Origin: Atriophallophorus winterbourni
Lineage: Eukaryota > Platyhelminthes > Trematoda > Plagiorchiida > Microphallidae
Direction: 5' to 3'
Assembly: GCA_013407085.1 (NCBI GenBank)
Contig: JACCGJ010010573.1
Location: forward strand, 51,612 to 115,611
Length of the DNA stretch: 64,000 bases
A program made the position numbers and the translations under genes. The notes beneath the pieces were generated by a model. The model was given only the letters and a program-made list of their open reading frames with translations, did not search any database and was not told where the DNA came from. Below, one piece after another: positions 32,617 through 43,879 of the stretch (position 1 is its first letter; every line of letters begins with the position of its first letter).

Positions 32617-32990
32617 ACTAGTTAATTAGATTTTTGTTTTTCTTCAAAATAGTCTTAGCCCCGTTAGTTATGTACTTTCACGTATGTGGGCAGCTGTGTC
32701 AACTGACCTTGGCCGTGTTCACTTGTATCAGATTAATTTGGATACACACTGTGAGGAAAATGGACCACTGATCCTGGTCATTCCCACGAGGCATGACACA
32801 CTGTAGGCGTACTATGGGCTGTTTAGCGGTAATGTCAAATGAGTGGTGGTGGGTTGTCTACTACTTAATCTTGTTCCCTGTCCTGACTATCACCCTTGGT
32901 CTGACGAAGCTTCTGTGTCAGAAGTGAAACGTTACCCAAGAACTACTCTAACCGATTGCACTCAAATTTCTTTGCATTATGAATACACGA
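32617..32990 (+). repeat. Right arm of the ~375-bp inverted repeat
   Basis: Inverted copy of 22592-22977, beginning exactly where the tail of the intact CR1 ends. The arms differ by scattered substitutions, so they are not recent copies. Confidence 0.75.
32895..32940 (+). ncRNA. Hammerhead-like ribozyme motif (right arm)
   Basis: CTTGGT 32895-32900 (stem I), CTGACGA 32901-32907, AG, CTTCTG 32910-32915, loop TGT, CAGAAG 32919-32924, T, GAAA 32926-32929, CGTT, ACC-C-AAG 32934-32940 (stem I return, six pairs, one bulged C). Cleavage would fall after GTT at 32933; U is a permitted but weaker residue at that position. Confidence 0.62.
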
Positions 32991-33104
32991 TCGGTCCCAA
33001 ACATATATTTTCGATCGAAATTTCCTCACTCCATGTCACACTTAAAATCACTTTTGCTCCTCTCTTGAAGCGCATGGACGCAAATATTAAAGTACGATTG
33101 GTTT

Positions 33105-33180
33105 AACTCTTATACGTATATCCTATGGTGTTGTATAGCTATCTGCTTTTCCCACCATAAATCTTGCATCTTGAATCTTG
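33105..33180 (+). repeat. CR1-type LINE 3' end only
   Basis: atacgtatatcctatgg... and the tail aatcttgcatcttgaatctt, as behind the fragment at 33800-34262. A very short 5'-truncated insertion. Confidence 0.6.
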
Positions 33181-33799
33181 GTGTCGTAATGTAGAAAGTT
33201 CTTGCAATCTATAAATCCGTGCGTTGTTCTTAACCCAACAGCAAGAATAACAAAGCAACAATGGTATGTCCAATGTGACTTGCCGTAGATATTGATTGTA
33301 TTTGACGAGGTAACAACAAAATTAACGTTTGCACTCACGAATTAACCGCGAAAACAATCGTGTTGTTATGTTTGAGAAAACAAACGAAAACCTCTGGAAT
33401 GTCGGGAATTCGTTGCTATGGCTAAATGTTGCTCATTCAGTACGTAGACGTGCAGGAAGAACAATGAGATTTCGTTTTTCTTTCATCAAACAATAGCATT
33501 AAATTGCTGAGCATTTAGTATTCTTTTGGAGTAATGTGGCATCGCGATGAAGCAGTTCCATTGGATTATTCTAACGAGAGGTTGCACAAGCACAATCGAC
33601 GACGACCGCTGACTTGTTTACATGCGTGACAGGCTCGATATGCTTCGATGTATTTTTGGATATTTTTTCCAAGGAAACATTCCTCCTTCTTTTAAATACG
33701 TACATAAACCCAGTTTTTGATTACCTGGTGCAAGCTTGAGCTATATGGCTTTAAAAAGACATCAAACTGCTTGAGGGGATTTAACGCTGAACAACTAAA
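33181..33799. other. No recognisable feature
   Basis: No ORF with family signature and no repeat shared with the rest of the window. Confidence 0.45.
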
Positions 33800-34262
33800 A
33801 CGGTGGGTAGTCTCCGCAACCTCCGTTATGAGGATCGACTAGTGGTTCGGTTGTCCCACACGCACCCACCCTTTGACCCTTCAAATCCCACACTCACGAT
33901 TGAATTGTCGTCGTCACTTCTTCGCTATTCGTGTATGCTTCTTGTGGAATAGCTTGCCGACAGATATTGTTACCTCAGCGAACGAGCACATCTTTAAACA
34001 AAGGTTACGAAACCTTATGTTCAGAACTACTGCGTTGGCCCCTACATATTGATGTCTATATTTTTTTAACGCACGGAACTACCGTCCATCCAAAGATTCT
34101 TTTCCCTTAGTCTGTGTCGCCATTGGGGATTATTTTTGCTCCACCTATGAAGAACACGGATATGATCATACAAGTAACGATTTTTTTAATTTTTTATACG
34201 TATATCCTATGGTACTGTACAGCAATTTGCTTTTTTTAACCATACATCTTGAATCTTAATTC
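33800..34262 (+). pseudogene. CR1-like LINE C-terminal fragment with 3' UTR
   Basis: Broken frames give LRNLRYEDRLV, then LNCRRHFFAIRVCFLWNSL and PTDIVTSANEHIFKQ, followed by the atacgtatatcctatggtac tail and catcttgaatctt repeats. Same family as the antisense fragment at 21143-21720. Confidence 0.7.
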
Positions 34263-34429
34263 GGATACACTGACTCGCAGACGGGTGTGATTGGATTTAA
34301 TCCTCACCTATGCAATACTGAACTCTAATAACTTATCTTCATTTGGACAGTGTCTAATAAAATAAATCATCTTTGCAGCCATTTGGTACATCTTTCACAC
34401 ACGACACATTTGCGTGGTCACCCATCTAA

Positions 34430-34680
34430 ACGCTACCAACAGCTAGCAGACTGAACTGCCGCAAATACTCCTTTTCCGTTCGCAGTGTGCAATTGTCTAA
34501 CAGTTTATCTACTCAGGTGGTACAATCTGAAACCTTTGAAGCTTGTAAAAATCACTAGGTGCCCATATGGACAAGTAAGTTTGACATCCAACCCGATATA
34601 CATTTTGTGGGTCTTGTCAAGCATAGCTTTAATACACGCATGTCATCTATGAATAAACCCATAAATTCATAAATGAATAT
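34430..34680 (+). pseudogene. CR1-like 3' end fragment
   Basis: SRLNCRKYSFSVRSVQLSNS and VVQSETFEACKNH, then the UTR ttttgtgggtcttgtcaagc...atgaataaa. A near-copy of the UTR lies at 37060-37290. Confidence 0.65.
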
Positions 34681-34684
34681 GAAA

Positions 34685-34930
34685 TCAACGTTTCATCCTC
34701 TGAGGAATCTTTTTCCCCGGTCAAACCATACAACACGCCCTCATTCGTTGGCATAGTATATAACACATTATAACCGGAACTGCTGTCGATTCATATTTTC
34801 GGTACGAGTATGTATCTCATAGAACTCCTTACCGTCAGACGTTGAACAATCATCTAGTGAAACGATCTTCAGAAACAAACTGGATATATTTATGCATACT
34901 ATCTCCAACATACAACACGCTCATATTGTA
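34685..34930 (+). pseudogene. CR1-like C-terminal fragment
   Basis: Matches the reverse complement of about 21150-21400: HPLRNLF, a run equivalent to NCCRFIFSVRVCIS and LPSDVEQSSSETIFRNKLD in broken frames. Confidence 0.7.
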
Positions 34931-34975
34931 TCAGAATGTAAAATATGTACATTTGTATGCATTACCATTACATAT

Positions 34976-35015
34976 CCCACGACTGGTTTCGTGCTGTTTG
35001 CACTCATCAGGTAGG
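34976..35015 (-). ncRNA. Hammerhead ribozyme 1
   Basis: Minus strand: CCTAC (stem I), CTGATGA, GTGC, loop AAACA, GCAC, GAAA, CCAGTC, then GTGGG (stem I return, five pairs with one G-U). Stem III would be A-U plus C-G around a two-base loop, with cleavage after GTC. All core nucleotides of the consensus are present. Confidence 0.8.
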
Positions 35016-35154
35016 GACAGTAAGATCAGGATCCGCATGCGCTGGAAACAGCGGCAGAATGGTAAACAAGTTGTGCTTGTATGCCACTGTTGAATATAGT
35101 TGGTACGACCAACTTGTTCAATCACATTTTCATGCGGATCCTGATCCTACTGTC

Positions 35155-35194
35155 CCTACCTGATGAGTGCAAACAGCACGAAACCGGTCGTGGG
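35155..35194 (+). ncRNA. Hammerhead ribozyme 2
   Basis: CCTAC 35155-35159, CTGATGA 35160-35166, GTGC, loop AAACA, GCAC 35176-35179, GAAA 35180-35183, CCGGTC, GTGGG 35190-35194. The stem III strand ACCGGU is self-complementary, as in dimeric hammerheads. Predicted cleavage after C35189. Confidence 0.82.
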
Positions 35195-35352
35195 TTGTGT
35201 ATTTGTGATAGAAATGCATGCAAATGAGCTTTTGCGTTCATGGTGATGGGTTTAAACCCTGTTTACATGAGTGTGGGTTCATATGATTGAACAGGTTGGT
35301 CGTACCAGCCTTGTCCAACAGTGGCATACAAGCAAAACCTGATCATACCGTT

Positions 35353-35391
35353 CCTACCTGATGAGTGCAAACAGCAGGAAATCGTCGTGGG
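35353..35391 (+). ncRNA. Hammerhead ribozyme 3, slightly decayed
   Basis: CCTAC, CTGATGA 35358-35364, GTGC, AAACA, GCAG (one stem II pair broken), GAAA 35378-35381, TCGTC, GTGGG. One base shorter in stem III than copy 2. Activity is doubtful. Confidence 0.68.
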
Positions 35392-35440
35392 ATGGCTTTT
35401 TCGTATATGTATATACTGTTTAAATTCGTGATGTTGAACA

Positions 35441-37059
35441 AAAATGCTCATTCGCGTGCATTTCCATCACACAGATTTTATGGATCCAAGAAAATCGTTT
35501 TCGGTATTTCACATGAAACTTCTGCATTACATACATTTCATTGATAAATCTCAAGGAAATTTCAAATCAATATCGCGAATATTACTCGAAGTGGTACGGT
35601 TCTTTAAATAGTTTTCTAAGGATCAGGTAATTTGTTCAACCTGAAAGGGAACCTGGAATTGAAGTACTAATTACATTTTTGAAACATACTTCCGAATCAT
35701 TTGAATGATCGTTGTGGTACACTCTACGTGCATTTATCAAAACCCAATTGTTGATACCACAATCATTTGTGATCAGATTTCAAACGATACACAATGACCC
35801 AGTGCCCTGTTGCTCATATACCCCGCACATGCACACTAGCGTTTTCTGGTTGTCTGTCGTCATCAACAAGATCGATCAGTGTGTGGTCATGTGACACATA
35901 GAAATCAGAACGGACCATTATTCTCGGTTCGATCTGTCCATTCACCATTGATCAATATTCACGAATCGATCATTGGGTAACAGCTACGTCCAAACCAAAG
36001 TTTCGAATTATAAAGGGTTGTTGTAGCATGAAAATTCGCATCTTGCTTCACACCATGGAGAATAATTCGAGATGTCGTTTGTGTACTAACATTTCTATTC
36101 CAAGTAATTATTATTTTTACTATTTCACAAAAATCCTGCACTAACACACAAAAATCGAGCACAGGTAGTTTGTCATCATGAGAATTCATTTTGAAACAGC
36201 TTCTGAACGAGATTTTTGAAAAAAACGATGCTTTCACTTACAGATTCAGAGATGGGTTATTAATATGGCGTAGAAATGTCAAACATGACCGGTGAACTCC
36301 GATGCCTGAACAACTGCCATGGTAGAATCTTTTTTATTTTGAGCCTACTAACAAGTAGTATATTCTTCGAAATACAATTAATTTGTGGCTGATTTTGCAT
36401 ATGCTTGATGTAAATGTAATTGCTCAATCGCCTTATGTCCTCCTTGTTGCAATAAATATGGACAACGACAAATTTGAAAGTTGCTTAATTCGCTTCTCAG
36501 TGAATCGAGATGATTTTGTTTATCAAAGAAAGTAAAAAATCCCAATATTCTCCCTTCTGTGATTTCTAAACTATTCAGGACGATTGGTTGGGTGTTGCTC
36601 TACGGGTTTATCTCATCATTCATGTACGCACACACACATCACGCGGTTCTATCCAAATCCTAGCAACATTAGACTATTCTGACCGATCTTGACGAATCAA
36701 TCAATAGCTGCGAGCTTCTCAATTAGTTCTTGTTGCTAGATAGAATTATACTCGAATCATCCACGTGTTGTCGGTCTCTTCGACGCTTCATTCTCTTGCG
36801 TTGTGCCGGAAAACGGCATTTTGCATGTCTGTTGAGAGCTCGTGCTTAGCCGTTTGTTAGTACTCTTGAAATCTTGTCCAGCATCACCTATACAGCTCTG
36901 TGACAATTAGATACATAACTATACTGGTCCTATTAGCCGCAACGGCCTGCTAAGCAATAAAAAATACAATCAGAATTTTGGCAATTGTGGCTAAATCAAG
37001 ATGATCATCTCCGGGTTCGAAGGTTGGCATAGTAACCAGACACTCACAGAGTAGAAATT
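35441..37059. other. No recognisable feature
   Basis: AT-rich, with short open frames lacking any family signature on either strand. Confidence 0.45.
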
Positions 37060-37290
37060 AACGCGGCGGCTGCGAAAATATGTGGTATCCCGAGTGTTAC
37101 TCATGTGGTACAATCTGGAACTGTTGACGTTTTCAAGAAATCACTAGATATCCACACGGACAAGTAAGTTTTTCACGTTTGACAATAATCTAACAATATT
37201 TTGATATATTTTTACCATCCGATCCTATGTATATTTTTGTGGGTCTTGTAAAGCATAGCTTTTTACCTGCATATCATCTATGAATAAATC
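37060..37290 (+). pseudogene. CR1-like 3' end fragment
   Basis: RLRKYVVSRVLLMWYNLELL-like in broken frames, then tttttgtgggtcttgtaaag and repeated atgaataaa, paralleling 34500-34670. Confidence 0.55.
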
Positions 37291-37589
37291 TATGAATAAA
37301 CCATCATTGTCGCACCGACTCCGTAAGAGTCGGCACTTTTCTCATTTTTGACAAGTTCAGTAGCATATCAGTCTCACAAAGTTGAGAGGCGCAAATCGAA
37401 TTATATTTTTGGCCATAACAGATTCCTTTATCTGGCTTCAGTCCATACTCGGGAGTCATTTGGGGTGCACATTGCGTTCGATTGCTCATTGTGTCCCAGC
37501 TGAATATTCATTTCTTGGTTCAGTGGATAGGGCTTCATCAATCCTGACAGTATTTGATGCAGAGTGGGCTGCATTTATATCAGTATTTC

Positions 37590-38095
37590 TGTAATCGCTA
37601 AGGATGACACCTTTTGGGATTTTGTGTTTCCAGCATTTCCAGTTAAAACGTACAGTATCAACCATGGTACTCATCAGGAAGTTTATTTTTCGTGGACGTG
37701 GCCCATTACCTTTGTAATTCGTTGAAGAAAGCAGTCTGAAAGTATCAACGACGACGGCCTTTTCGACACGAATAGCATCAGCCAGAAAACCCTATTTCCT
37801 GTAGTCATGCTCAGCTTGCTCGGTATCCTCAGGATTACCTGCCAGCTCTGGAACTCCGAGGATGATGAGATTGCGATTTGATGTCTTTTTTATGTCGAAT
37901 GTATTATTTCTCCGTTCGCACCACGGAATATCAGCAACGCGTACCTCAAACATGCGACAGAGGTAATAGCTATGAGATTTTCTCGAATGATGTTCCAGAA
38001 CATTCATATCAAGTGGCTGAAAAAGTATTTTCTGCTGAATGGCTTACATTTTTCTCGGAACTTCCAAGTTATCGATCGTGATCCGGGATTTAGAT
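37590..38095 (-). pseudogene. Antisense CR1 ORF1 fragment
   Basis: Minus strand: MFEVRVADIPWCERRNN, NRNLIILGVPELAGNPEDTE, then TNYKGNGPRP and MVDTVRFNWKCWKHKIPKGV. These align with ADVPWWERARK, IILLGVPEADEATD, TNYKGIGPKP and TVKTRWENGRRIIPREI of the intact ORF1. Stops and shifts occur between the pieces. Confidence 0.78.
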
Positions 38096-39114
38096 GAAAC
38101 ATTCATTCATTCAAATGCATCTTAACCCTCTCATGATCCTTGATGTCGTATTTGTATCACCCTTTAATCACTGGTGCTAAAAGTGAGAAGGATTCAGGAT
38201 ATCGATTGGGGAGAGATAGTTTCTCGTTGTTGACACTTATTAGAAAGTGACACTGCGCATTTTGAAACCAAACTATGTTATTTGTAATATAGGGTTCACG
38301 TTCAAACATAACTAGATAATTTTGGGTGAAATGATTATCCATAGATTGGCAGGGATACTCAAATCTCCTGCATTCTAGAACAGAACATTGGTGAAACATT
38401 TTCTCGGGACACGCCGACACCAGGCGGCACACTGCTCGTTTAATTTAAACTCAGATTTGATCAATATTCACTAAACGATACGTCGTTAACAATGGGTGTG
38501 TTACCCGACGCTTGAACCGAAAGCCGTTCAACCAGCACTTACAAGTGTTGTCTCTTTTTGAGCTTCAGTTAGACGTCTCACAGGAATAATCAGCTGATGA
38601 CACGCTCAAGGCCGTGCATCCGTTGTACCGATTGCAGACACATCATGGACCTAACAAGCATGGTCAATTTCAGATTGCCGTAAAGTCAGAAATGAATATA
38701 TGGGAAGGGAGGCGGCTGATTACCAATCCTTGAGGGACACCAATGACCTAATTTATTTTTTAGGCTGCGTATATCTTACTGTAAAAATTCAGCACGGTCA
38801 CAGAGCCGTCTACAGAAACTCCGCTATATGTCACACAACATCAGTGCTTACAAAAACAATTTACTTGCTTATTAATCGAATGATTGATGAACAGCGAATC
38901 AGAATAATTACACTCTGCGCCCGCTGGATGTCATTAGTCCTGGACTGTTGGTTCTAGAACATAGCGTGCACTGACCACGTACAGGTTGGTGCATACGTAA
39001 AACATTGGCTGTTGATCAGACTGCTGAAAACCTAACGAGGTCGAAACTTCGCAGCTATAGAAAACGAAATGCGTTTATGAATGCGATTTGGACTGATGTA
39101 AAAATGGTTTCGAA
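38096..39114. other. No recognisable feature
   Basis: Short frames only; nothing recognised on either strand. Confidence 0.45.
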
Positions 39115-39275
39115 AGCTTGTCTACAGAGCATGGTCATCCTACTACGACAGCGCCAACTACGGTGGCTTGGTCACGTCTAAACAATGGAAAATGCTCATA
39201 TTCCAAAAGATCTACTCCATCGTGAGCTGCAATCAGAAGGTCTACTATTTGGCAGACCGCATTTGCGTTGTACTC
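39115..39275 (+). pseudogene. LINE family L C-terminal scrap
   Basis: MVILLRQRQLRWLGHV, stop, then AHIPKDLLHRELQSEG and GRPHLR. Matches the RWLGHVYRT.SGRIPKDLLYGEL box of the antisense element at 39760-41555. Confidence 0.7.
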
Positions 39276-39759
39276 TCACTCACTTGGCATTAGGCGTACA
39301 CTTATCTCTCGTCGACACTCTTTTGTGAGAGAGAATGTTCCTGTCGAATCGATCTGTTTATTTGTTTGATGTCCGATATCGTCTGAAGGATGCCAACAAC
39401 AACATATATATACCGTATATTCAATGCATTTGATGCATATTAGTATTTGCGTTTGTACAGTAGATCCGTCGATTTCATGCTGAAACTTTGAGCACATCGT
39501 AGGTCAAGAGGTCACATTCATCGACACGTCATAACTACACATGATCTGTGAGAGATTGACATTCGCCAAAAATCAATGCTTACACTCTGCAAATTACAGT
39601 AAAACCACATTATCATACAAGCACTCTGTTGCAAATTACTCACCTCACGACAAAGTTCATCCTTTTTAAACTGCTGAAATATGTAGGCCGCGAAAAGTCC
39701 TGGCTGTTTCAGAAAAGTAGCCCATTGGTTGAACGTTTCAATCACAAGGGCATATAATT
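39276..39759. other. No recognisable feature
   Basis: Nothing recognised apart from short frames without family signature. Confidence 0.4.
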
Positions 39760-41555
39760 TATACAGTAATTAGGTTTAACACAACCCCGGATAAGTTGCT
39801 AATATTTTCATGCCTATCCGTTCGACACACAGAGGCCTGTCTCGCATTGTTTGCACTCATCACATGTTGGCCTCCTTCGGTCGATGTCCACCATGGATGT
39901 ACATCACAATTGCATGAATGTTCATGTTCTACAGCTTTTTGAATGACTAAAAAGTCCGATTTGGGAAGAACAATTTCTCTTGCAGCACTGGTAACGATAG
40001 TCAGAACTCGGTTGTATTGCATCAGTTGCACGCCGGTGGCGTTCAGCAGCCAAGAGATGTGTCTGCTCCTCCCCAGCTTGCAGAAGACGCTTTACACAAT
40101 GCCTCCAATATGTGCGGTCGTGAGCAAGTTCTTCCTAACTCGCCGGGTAAATGACAAGAGCTTCCATAACTCTTTTGCAAACGTCTTTGTACCGCATGTG
40201 CGGTCTGCATAATGGTCGACTTCCTAGTTGCAACTCACCATAGAGTAGATCTTTCGGAATACGACCACTCTTCGTTCTGTAGACATGACCAAGCCACCGC
40301 AGGCGGCGCTGTCGCAATAGAGTGAACATGCTCTGTAGACCAGCTTTTAAAAGCACTTCAGCATTAGTCAATCTGTCCATTCACGATATGTTCAAGATAC
40401 GACGGATGCTTCGTAGATGGAAACCATTCAGCTTCCGTTCGTGTCTTGCGTGGGTGGTCCAGGTTTCACTGCCGTACAGTAAAGAATTTAGTACGCACGC
40501 GCTGTATACCATCATCTTTGTCTTTACAGTCAGCTTGCAGTTACCCCAAACACGAGAGTTCAAATGGGACAGAATGACAGCTGCTCTGCCAATCCGCTTA
40601 TCAATCTCCGTGTCTAGCGAGAGGTTATCCGCAATGTTTGAACCAAGGTATGTGAAATGATGTATTAATTCAAGCTGACAGTTTCAAACAGTTATGATGG
40701 GAGGCGATACAGTCCCTTGACCAAGGACTTTGCTGATTGTTAGCCCAAAGTCTTTGCATAACGACGAAAAACAGGCCATTAGAGACTGAAGGTTCTCTTG
40801 GGAGTGAACAATAAATGCTGCATCGTCGGCAAACAGCAGGTCACGGATTAGCACATTCTGTGCCTTGGTTTGTGCTCTCAACTGGTTCAGGTTAAAAAGC
40901 TTGCCATCACTTCGCGTGTGTAGGTAAATGCCTTCTGTCCTGAAAGCGTGCTTCAGAAGTAGAGCAAAGAAAATGCCGAACTGCGTGGGAGCAAGAACAC
41001 ACCCTTGTTTGACGCCTCGGCGAATTTCAAAGGCTTCTGAGCTGAAACCGTTAAAATGGACTGAGCCCTTCATGCATGAGTGGAACGAAATATCGAGCTT
41101 CAGCAGTCTTGGGAAGAAGCCTATCAAATCAAGCATTTTGAAAAGACCCTCACTGCTGACGTAGTCGAATGCCTTCGTTAAATCAATAAAAACAGTGTAT
41201 ATGGCATACGCTGTTCCCGACACTTTCCTTGAAGTTGTCTCAGGGATAAGATCATGTCAACGGTTGATCTTCCCTTGCGGAAGCCACATTGAGATTCGGA
41301 GTAAATTCTATCAGCTAAAACTTGCAGCCGGATCTCTAAGACTTTAGCGAACAATTCGCCTACAACATTCAGAAAGGAGATTCCTCTGTAATTGTTGCAG
41401 TCGCCTCTATCTCCTTTATTCTTGAATAGCGTGATGATCTTTGTGTCTCGCATCTCTTGTGGGACACACTCCTCCTGCCAGCACTGAAGAAGCAAATGGT
41501 GAAGCGGTTGTAATAATGCTGCTCTACAGAATGTATGATGGGATCAACAGAGCCA
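39760..41555 (-). pseudogene. Decayed antisense LINE (family L) reverse transcriptase
   Basis: Minus strand from about 41550: VPQEMRDTKIITLFKNKGD, NNYRGISFLNVVGELFAKVL, SQCGFRKGRSTVDMIL, FIDLTKAFDYVSSEGLF, RRGVKQGCVLAPTQFGIFFA, DLLFADDAAFIVHS, then after frame breaks YSACVLNSLLYGSETWTTHA, RRLRWLGHVYRTKSGRIPKD and a Cys/His-rich tail to about 39760. RT boxes (FADD included) are recognisable but the frame is split at least four times (near 41200, 40680, 40380 and 40135). The 5' part is missing at the junction with a CR1 tail at 41556. It is the type of LINE found in fragments at 10690 and 39115. Confidence 0.85.
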
Positions 41556-41660
41556 TTCAATTCAATTCAATTCAATTTAATGGTCTATAAAGCACATAGC
41601 TTTACAAAAACCACAGAATAATTTGCGAATTACAATAACATAGGTAGTAAAACGGGATAA
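41556..41660 (-). repeat. CR1 family A 3' end, antisense
   Basis: caattcaattcaattcaatt (tail), then taatggtctataaagcacat and aaccacagaat: the reverse complement of 2720-2837. Confidence 0.8.
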
Positions 41661-41925
41661 ATCAGATATCTCATTTTAACGTGGTATTGATCTATTCGGA
41701 CCATCTCATTCTATCAAGAACGTGTTGACCTCACGCATGACAGTGAATAACCATTCATTATCGATTTGACCACACTTATCCTCGTCACTTGGAGCGGTCA
41801 AGTTGAAACAAAGACCAGCGTTTGAGAACGAGATTGCATATTCAATATCTAGTCGAACAAAAATTTTGATAGCATTGCAAGAAATCAGTAATATTTCTCG
41901 AAAGGTCGATGGGTCGATCTAACAA
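41661..41925 (+). repeat. Repeat Q, partial copy
   Basis: Same as 45875-46140 (attatcgatttgaccacact, agcgtttgagaacgagattg, gatagcattgcaagaaatca). Antisense at 42655-43040. This sequence occurs six times in the window: about 41661, 42655, 45735, 52300, 55395 and 59462. Confidence 0.75.
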
Positions 41926-41954
41926 TCACAAACACGAAACTGATTCAAATTAAC

Positions 41955-42130
41955 GAACGAACTGTAGAAAATCCACAGGTGACGCACACAAAGAACGACA
42001 CGTCGTGAATGGATTATTTTTGTATGAATAGTTCCGTCGTAAAAAACTTTCAAATATGTATCCAAAAATTAAAACTATGAAAGTTATATCCAAAAACATC
42101 GGAGGTCAAAATTAATCCAACCGCATGTCA
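41955..42130 (-). repeat. CR1 5' UTR fragment, antisense
   Basis: Reverse complement of about 27660-27840 (ggattaattttgacctccga, tttttggatataact, acgtgtcgttctttgtg). Its end coincides with the start of the duplicated glutamine synthetase segment and helps fix the 5' end of the CR1 family. Confidence 0.75.
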
Positions 42131-43681
42131 CGATGCACTCACGGATGAAAAATAACGCGGTTGTATCCATCAACCGGAGGAGGCCAACAACAGTGATTAT
42201 AAATACATATGGATGTGGGATGTGAGTAGCTTGGCTTCTTATCACGAATATATGTTTCTTGTGTGTTTTGAATGAATCAGCTCAAACGTTTACCTAATTA
42301 GGGACAAGAACAATGCGTTTGTCTGCGTTTATTGAAGTTAGTGGATAATAGGTATCTTTCATTTTATTTAGTATGTTACTCTGTTTTTGAAAACCATTAC
42401 TTGTCAATTTTTTCACTTATTCTAAAAGTTGTTGCAGATATCATACGTGGTACCAATTGTATGTCGTATGCAAGTTAGCTTTTACACAAAGCTCAAGCAC
42501 TCACAAATTCAAATGGATGTCCGGCTGTCTTACTTACTCAATTATGTGAATCTGGATTTGAACGCTGTGGTTCGTTATAAGAACCCTATTCAACAGTGGA
42601 ATTCAAGTATAACTTTGTTCACCAATTGTACATTGTTTTGAGGCTCACTGAACCTAACGATTGGTCGTCCAGGTACCTTTCGATAACCTTTACTGATTTC
42701 TAGCAATGGTATCAAAATTCTTGATAGACTAGATATTCGATAGCCAATCTCGTTCTCAAAAGCTGGTCTTTGTTTCAACGTGACCGCTCCAAGTTACGAG
42801 GATAAGTGTGGTCAAATCGATAATGAATGGTCATTCACTGTCATGCGTGAGGTCAACAGGTTCTCGATAGAATGAGATTGTCCTATTAGAACAATGCCAC
42901 GTTTAAATAAGATATCTTCGGTTAACAAAGACATTGGAATGTCATCGCGAAATGATATTTAGGTCGAGCGTTCAGCCGCGGGAGTTAATAATTGAGCAAC
43001 TGTTTCGAATGAGTCAAATTATCGAAATCTACAATCAAGCTTTTTAACAAATCTGGTTAAAACAAATCCATCTATGTCCAGACTGTGTTCGAAGCTATTC
43101 ACATTCACTCACATAAAAGTTTTAACCTTATTTGGATTACCTTAAATGGCTGCGTATTTCTTCGGATCTGGTGATATTTGCTATGATTGTGTATTAATTT
43201 ATTTCATGACAGACTTCAACTTTTATTTGCGAAAATAACGAAGACATCAGCATTATAAGTATCATTATCAAAGTTATTATCAACATTAATACCATCATCA
43301 ACATCATCATTATCATCAACGTTGTGTTCATCTGGATCATCATATCTTCATCAGCTCTATTAGCTTCACAATACCAATATTACGTCTATATGTCTACGAT
43401 GTACCTGGATGCGTATATGGTGTCAACTTGACGTGATATTCAATTATATATTCGATCTTATTCTCACAATTGTGGCCATCGTCACCCGAAATCAATACTG
43501 GTGTTCAACAATCTGCTTACGGTGATTCACCCACGTAAACACCTGTTCCATCAGCAAGACGCACGTGGTAGCAGATCTCATGGCTACAAGTTAAACATTG
43601 CACACTCAGAACACCAGATGGTGAGATTCCCTTGATGCTATTTAACTTCAACTGAATGTTTACACTCTGTTCCTATTCAAG

Positions 43682-43842
43682 ACTGTCACATATGGAACTT
43701 CGTCGGAAGTAGCACAGGCCAGCAGAAGTATCCAACTCTGATAATTATTTGAAAACTTGTGCGATCTTTCGAGACCCGTTCGGTGGTGGCATGGACAAAG
43801 TGGTTCTATGAGAGACTTACAACGACAACATGCAGCCACACA
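43682..43842 (+). pseudogene. Glutamine synthetase exon 2 relic (copy A)
   Basis: 161 bp against 162 in the functional exon, still framed by AG at 43680-43681 and GTAAG at 43843. Encodes DCHIWNFVGSSTGQ, then one base is missing; in the shifted frame [20 protein letters not shown] and DKVVL follow. The codon matching Cys of LVLCETYN is TGA. No other glutamine synthetase exon was recognised nearby. Confidence 0.85.
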
Positions 43843-43879
43843 GTAAGCACACTACTCCGTCGCGATCGCGATCGATGAT

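Larger units (their letters stand above)
34940..35440. repeat. Hammerhead-bearing SINE-like units, one antisense and two sense
   Basis: Minus-strand unit 35124 to 34940: gattgaacaagttggtcgta..., ccactgttgaata-complement, gcatgcggatcctgatc, then the ribozyme. A partial plus-strand unit (about 35110-35225) and a fuller plus-strand unit (35284-35440) follow. Bases 34980-35039 and 35131-35191 form inverted arms of about 60 bp. Schistosome satellite DNAs with hammerheads are organised as similar short Pol III-like repeats. tggcatacaag inside the unit resembles an A box; no good B box was found. Confidence 0.7.

Noticed and set aside
37010..37060. ggttcga-like B box suggesting a tRNA gene
   Set aside because: No cloverleaf stems or A box could be built around it.
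37315..37333. Perfect 7-bp hairpin (ccgactc, loop cgtaa, gagtcgg)
   Set aside because: Isolated, with no T run, ribozyme core or conservation elsewhere in the window; probably chance.
38585..38610. CTGATGA string suggesting another hammerhead
   Set aside because: No GAAA box or stem II follows within the required distance.
42429..42641. 70-codon frame conserved exactly at 52075-52287
   Set aside because: Conserved because the DNA was recently duplicated; no motif, and equal similarity in neighbouring non-coding bases.
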